A DNA stretch of 64,000 nt from Deroplatys truncata (taxonomy: Eukaryota; Arthropoda; Insecta; Mantodea; Mantidae), in assembly GCA_030765065.1 (NCBI GenBank), contig CM060990.1:676171618-676235617 (forward strand), written 5' to 3'. The notes below the pieces were generated by a model. That model worked only from the letters and a program-made list of their open reading frames with translations, did no database searches and was not told the DNA's origin. Position 1 is the stretch's first letter; every line of letters begins with the position of its first letter. This document shows, piece after piece, positions 58,211-64,000 of the stretch. The translations under genes and the position numbers were made by a program.

Positions 58211-59704
58211 GAAACATGTCCGTGTGCGTGTCTGTGTGTGTGTGTGTGCGAGTATGTGCCTAGTATCCGTGCGCCACAAGCCAAAACGACGCCACTATAC
58301 AAAAACTTTTTCATCTGCCTACCGGACAGGGTCAACCACTAAAAACCCTGAGAAAACCTGGAAAATTAGAAACGGCTTCGTCAGCCACTACAGAAAACGC
58401 CTACCAACCAGGGAAAACCTATGAAAAAGCAGAAAGCACTTGCATTCGTTTACCAACCGCAGAAAACCTCCAAAAAAAACTAGTTATTTTTTTAAAAAAG
58501 AAAAGACGAATAATATAAGTATGGCAGCTGCAACGGGTGTGTGTGTGTGCGCGCGAGTATGTGCCTAGGATCCGTGCGCCACAAGCCAAAACGACGACAT
58601 TATAGAAAAACTTTATCATCTGCCTACCGAACAGGGACAACCACTAAAAAAAAAAACCTGAAAAAACCTCGAAAATTAGAAACGGCTTCGTCAACCACTA
58701 CAGAAAACGCCTACCAACCAGGGAAAACCTATGAAAAAGCAGAAAGCACTTGCATTCGTTTACCACCCGCAGAAAACCTCCAAAAAACTAGTTATTTTTT
58801 TTAAAAAAAGAAAAGACGAATAATATAAGTATGGCAGCTGCAACGGGTGTGTGTGTGCGCGCGCGAGTATGTGCCTAGTATCCGTGCGCCGACAAGGTAA
58901 AACTTCATCATTTGCCTACCGGGCAGGGACAACCGCTAAAAAAAACCTGAGAAAACCTCGAAAATTAGAAACGCCTTCGTCAACCAGTACAGAAAACGCC
59001 TACCAACCAGGGAAAACCTATGAAAGAGCAGAAAGAGCTTGCATTCGTTTACCAACCGCAGAAAACTCCCAAAAAAAACTAGTTATTTTAAAAAAAAAAG
59101 GAAAAGTCGAATAATATAAGTATGGCAACTGCAACGTTTGTGTGTGTGTGTGTGTGTGTGTGTGCGCGAGTACGTGCCTAGTATCCGTGCGCCCACAAGG
59201 TAAAACTTCATCATTTGCCTACCGGGCAGGGCCAACCGCTAAAAAAAACCTGAGAAAACCTCGAAAATTAGAAACGCCTTCGTCAACCAGTACAGAAAAC
59301 GCCTACCAACCAGGGAAAACCTATGAAAAAGCAGAAAGAGCTTGCATTCGTTTACCAACCGCAGAAAACCTCCAAAAACTAGTTATTTTTTAAAAAACGA
59401 AAAAACAAAAAGAAAAAAAGAAAAAGACGAATAATATAAGTATGACAACTGCAACGTGTGTGTGTGTGTGCGAGTATGTGCCTAGTATCCGTGCGCTGAC
59501 AAGCAAAAACTTCATCATTTGCCTACCGGCAGGGACAACCACGAAAAACCTCAAAAAACCTCGAAAATTAGAAAGGGCTTCGTCAACCGCTACAGCAAAC
59601 GCCTACCAACCAGGGAAAACCTGTGAAAAAGCAGAAAGAGCTTGCATTCGCCTACCAACCAGAGAAAACCCCCGAAAAACTAATTATTTTTTTTAAAAAA
59701 CAAA
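58211..59704 (+). repeat. 306-bp tandem repeats with CA tract, right arm
   Basis: Mirror of 52441-53934, with TG/CA runs of slightly different length. Plus-strand frames (58541-58804, 58851-59114, 59142-59393, 59442-59696) correspond to the minus-strand frames of the left arm. Confidence 0.85.
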
Positions 59705-59884
59705 CGTAAAAAAAAGAAAAAGAAAAAAGAAAGACGGATAATATAAGTATGGCAAACTGTAACGGTTTACGGTAAACGCGCGCGCGCAATGCGTCACGGC
59801 GGGCAATATTTTTCAAGTTATCGCGCAGTTTGCAGCTCTTTCATCGCAGCGGGCCTATCGCCACGCACATCGTCTGCTGAAATT

Positions 59885-62800
59885 GCTGATGAGTTCTGGA
59901 GAGGCTTTTGCAAATCTTGTTGGTAGCAAAACTTACCTTTCCCATCACCTCCAACATACCCCACTCCCACACCTTTTTCTTTCCACCAATCACAATCTCT
60001 CTTATTCTTACCAATCAACAACTTTCAGTTGTTCCTTTCCACCAATAACATCACTTCTTATTCCCACCAATCACAACTTCACACGTCACTTTCTGTTATA
60101 CTTTTTATCCCTCGTTCGCCATCTTTTCCCTCTTTCAGTCCCAACTTCCGCACAGACAACACCTCGCCGCTCCGCTCCACTCCATCACGTGTCCTCCATA
60201 CTCTTTTATCTTCCTTCCTTCATCTTCCACCCGAATTAACGCACCAATCACATTTCGTCTTATTTTTACCAATCAAAACACTCCACGTCACTTCCTGTTT
60301 TCCTTCATCTTTCCCTAATTCTCAATTCTATCTCCTCGTCACCATCTGTTGCGTTCGACATCTTTCGCATGTTGACCATAACCTCAAACCTCTTCGTCCC
60401 TCCACTTCTTGCCTCCGCCATCTTGTTTAGTTCCCATTTTCACCACCACGCCACCGCCATCTTGGTTTAAGCTCTCCACGTTTACCTCAATTTTTAACCT
60501 CAACTTCATGCCTCCGCTATCTTATTTAGTTCCCATTTTTACCACCGCGCCTCACATCTCCTCGTCCCACCCTTGCCTCCGCCATCTTGGATTTAGTTCC
60601 CCTTCTTACGTCCTGTTTTAACCTAAAAATCTTAACCTCAAGTCTCCTTGCCCACCACCTCTTGCGACCGCCATGTTCACCACTAACCTCGAAATCTCCT
60701 CGTCCTTACACTTTTTGTCTTCGTAATCTTGTTTAGTTCCCATTTTCGCCACCGCACCTCACATCTCCTCGTCCACACCATTGCCTTCGCCATCTTGGAT
60801 TTCGTTCCCATGCTTACGCCCTGTTTTAACCTAAAAATCTTAACCTCAAATCTCCTTACCCTCCTCTTGCGTCCGCCATCTTGTTTAGTTCTCACCGCAT
60901 CTCCTTGTCGCCAACCCTCCGCCATTTTTAGTTCCCACTATTTTAACCTCAAAATCTACTCTTCTAAGCTCTTGCTACCGCCATCTTCTTTTAGTTCCCA
61001 TTCTCACCACCGCGTCTCTTTGCCCCCACCTCTTGCGACCGCCATGTTCACCACTAACCTCCAAATTTCCTCGTCCTTAAACCTCTTGTCTCAACCATCT
61101 TGTTTAGTTCCCATTTTCGCCACCGCATCTCATATCGCCCCATCTCTCTATCCACTCAACAAAACTACCATCCAACGTTCAAAAAATTGCTGATCAGTTC
61201 TCGACAGGCTTTTGCAAATCCTGTTGCTAGCAAAACTTACCTTTCCCATCACCTCCAACATACCCCACTCCTTTTTCTTTCCACCAATCATAACCTCTCT
61301 TATTCTTACCAATCAACAACTTTCATTTGCTCCTTTCCACCAATAAAATCACTTCTTATTCCCACCAATCACAACTTCACACGTCACTTTCTGTTACACT
61401 TTTTATCCCTCGCTCCCCATCTTTTCCCTCTTTCAGTCCCGACCTCCGCACAGACAACACCTCGCCGCTGCTCACATCTCCGAACCAAATTGCCGGCGAG
61501 AACAGATCTTGTTTATTCACACCTCGACGGTTGACTCGACAGCAGCTACTGTCAACACCTACGTCGTACACGTTTTTGACCGCTTTCGACCGGCTATGAG
61601 AACCCTGCTCCTACGTACGCTAGCGACCATCACGATGGTCCAGTACCAGGTTTTGGTATAGTTAAATTACGCCTCTGCAAAGGGTGTCTGTACCGTTTAA
61701 AAACCTAGGTATATCAGTGCGTAGTGATGTTGGTTGATCTTAAAGCTGGTTAAGCATTTTCAAAAACAGTTTGCTTTTATTTTTCCGCCTCGCGTGCCGC
61801 GCTTTTGGTGACGCATCCACACCGGTAACAGGTAAGTACCACACGCATAATTATTTTTCGGACCTGCTTGGCGTAGGAATATATCCTTTCGTGTTTTGGT
61901 ACTGTAACCTCAAATCTCCTTACCCTCCTCTTGCGTCCGCCATCTTGTTTAGTTCTCACCGCATCTCCTTGTCGCAGACCCTCCGCCATTTTTAGTTCCC
62001 GCTATTTTAACCTCAAAATCTACTCTTCTAACCTTTTGCTACCGCCATCTTCTTTTAGTTCCCATTCTCACCACCGCGTCTCCTTACCCCCCACCTCTTG
62101 CGACCGCCATGTTCACCACTAACCTCCAAATTTCCTCGTCCTTAAACCTCTTGTCTCAACTACCTTGTTTAGTTCCCATTTTCGCCACCGCATCTCATAT
62201 CGCCACATCTCTCTATCCACTCAAGAAAACTACCATCCAACGTTCAAAAAATTGCTGATCAGTTCACGACAGGCTTTTGCAAATCCTGTTGCTAGCAAAA
62301 CTTACCTTTCCCATCACCTCCAACATACCCCACTCCTTTTTCTTTCCACCAATCATAATCTCTCTTATTCTTACCAATCAACAACCTTCATTTGCTCCTT
62401 TCCACCAATAACATCACTTCTTATTCCTACCAATCACAACTTCACACGTCACTTTCTGTTACACTTAATCTCCTTACCCTCCTCTTGCGTCCGCCATCTT
62501 GTTTAGTTCTCACCGCATCTCCTTGTCGCAGACCCTCCGCCATTTTTAGTTCCCGCTATTTTAACCTCAAAATCTACTCTTCTAACCTCTTGCTACCGCC
62601 ATCTTCCTTTAGTTCCCATTCTCACCACCGCGTCTCCTTACCCCCACCTCTTGCGACCGCCATGTTCACCACTAACCTCCAAATTTCCTCGTCCTTAAAC
62701 CTCTTGTCTCAACTACCTTGTTTAGTTCCCATTTTTGCCACCGCATCTCATATCGCCACATCTCTCTATCCACTCAAGAAAACTACCATCCAACGTTCAA

Positions 62801-64000
62801 AAAATTGCTGATCAGTTCACGACAGGCTTTTGCAAATCCTGTTGCTAGCAAAACTTACCTTTCCCATCACCTCCAACATACCCCACTCCTTTTTCTTTCC
62901 ACCAATCATAATCTCTCTTATTCTTACCAATCAACAACCTTCATTTGCTCCTTTCCACCAATAACATCACTTCTTATTCCCACCAATCACAACTTCACAC
63001 GTCACTTTCTGTTACACTTTTTATCCCTCGCTCCCCATCTTTTCCCTCTTTCAGTCCCGACCTCCGCACAGACAACACTTCGCCGCTGCTCACATCTCCG
63101 AACCAAATTGCCGGCGAGAACAGATCTTGTTTATTCACACCTCGACGGTTGACTCGACAGCAGCTACTGTCAACACCTACGTCGTACACGTTTTTGACCG
63201 CTTTCGACCGGCTATGAGAACCCTGCTCCTACGTACGCTAGCGACCATCACGATGGTCCAGTACCAGGTTTTGGTATAGTTAAATTACGCCTCTGCAAAG
63301 GGTGTCTGTACCGTTTAAAAACCTAGGTATATCAGTGCGTAGTGATGTTGGTTGATCTTAAAGCTGGTTAAGCATTTTCAAAAACAGTTTGCTTTTATTT
63401 TTCCGCCTCGCGTGCCGCGCTTTTGGTGACGCATCCACACCGGTAACAGGTAAGTACCACACGCATAATTATTTTTCGGACCTGCTTGGCGTAGGAATAT
63501 ATCCTTTCGTGTTTTGGTACTGTAACCTCAAATCTCCTTACCCTCCTCTTGCGACCGCCATCTTGTTTAGTTCTCACCGCATCTCCTTGTCGCAGACCCT
63601 CCGCCATTTTTAGTTCCCGCTATTTTAACCTCAAAATCTACTCTTCTAACCTCTTGCTACCGCCATCTTCTTTTAGTTCCCATTCTCACCACCGCGTCTC
63701 CTTACCCCCCCCCCACCTCTTGCGACCGCCATGTTCACCACTAACCTCCAAATTTCCTCGTCCTTAAACCTCTTGTCTCAACCACCTTGTTTAGTTCCCA
63801 TTTTCGCCACCGCATCTCATATCGCCCCATCTCTCTATCCACTCAAGAAAACTACCATCCAACGTTCAAAAAAAATTGCTGATCAGTTCACGACAGGCTT
63901 TTGCAAATCCTGTTGCTAGCAAAACTTACCTTTCCCATCACCTCCAACATACCCCACTCCTTTTTCTTTCCACCAATCATAATCTCTCTTATTCTTACCA
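59885..64000 (-). repeat. Tandem promoter-like units, right arm
   Basis: Mirror of the left-arm units; CCAAT reads on the plus strand here. Includes the mirrors of the 520-bp inserts at about 61399-61919 and 63018-63536. Continues past the window. Confidence 0.85.

Larger units (their letters stand above)
56512..64000 (-). repeat. Palindrome, right arm (open at window end)
   Basis: Inverted copy of 48145-55625, still matching at the last base of the window. The order is reversed: RepA copies, 306-bp repeats, then the CCAAT/ATGGCGG units. One-base differences from the left arm (for example Ala/Thr in the frames at 50953-51417 and 60729-61193) show that the arms are not a pure copy. Confidence 0.95.

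Noticed and set aside
9950-64000. Telomeric TTAGG/TTAGGG arrays or rDNA
   Set aside because: Looked for and not seen; TACCCTACACC in the minisatellite is not a telomeric repeat.

Overview
The window looks like repeat-rich nuclear DNA of an arthropod, most likely an insect. The evidence is the mix of relics: CR1/jockey-group non-LTR retrotransposon pieces, a jockey/I-type gag, a Tc1/mariner-like (DUF4817 type) transposase relic, a Crypton-type tyrosine-recombinase exon, tRNA-derived SINEs, and very long simple-sequence and satellite blocks. No complete host gene, rRNA or functional tRNA was recognised. The organism cannot be named from sequence alone. Most long open frames are by-products of satellites without stop codons.

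Layout. 1-9950: one continuous minisatellite (roughly 75-100 bp units of a fixed core, a CT tract and a CA tract), with a 589-bp higher-order duplication (4477-5657) and a freshly homogenised block of 77-bp units at its right edge. 9951-24139: AT-rich DNA with transposon debris: a possible hAT-like element, a LINE 3' end on the minus strand, a Crypton-like exon on the minus strand, two dispersed families called here RepA and RepB, a 61-88 bp tandem repeat, a tRNA-derived relic, a 519-bp tandem duplication and a decayed mariner-like transposase. 24140-38225: four tandem units of a 4-5 kb segmental repeat, two of which share one 1.6-kb internal deletion. 38226-45867: a mariner-like terminus, a gag-only non-LTR element, three SINE copies and one candidate spliced exon of unknown identity. 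45868-47692: a 1.8-kb GTA-trinucleotide satellite. 47693-47841: a 149-bp hairpin MITE.

48145-64000 is the most striking part: a palindrome with arms of at least 7.48 kb and above 99% identity (judged from long identical translated stretches) around a spacer of about 0.9 kb. The right arm still matches at the window edge, so the palindrome is longer than what is seen. From outside inwards each arm carries (i) tandem units loaded with CCAAT boxes (five clusters per arm, four boxes each, with 25/31/25-bp spacing kept in all five), ATGGCGG motifs, TGACGTG sites and strong GTAAGT splice donors; (ii) five 306-bp repeats with an embedded CA tract; (iii) RepA copies. The arms look like arrays of promoter-like modules rather than genes. 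The best candidates for something undescribed are this palindrome of promoter-like repeats, the unusually conserved hairpin-rich block in the 4-5 kb units, and the gag-only retroelement.
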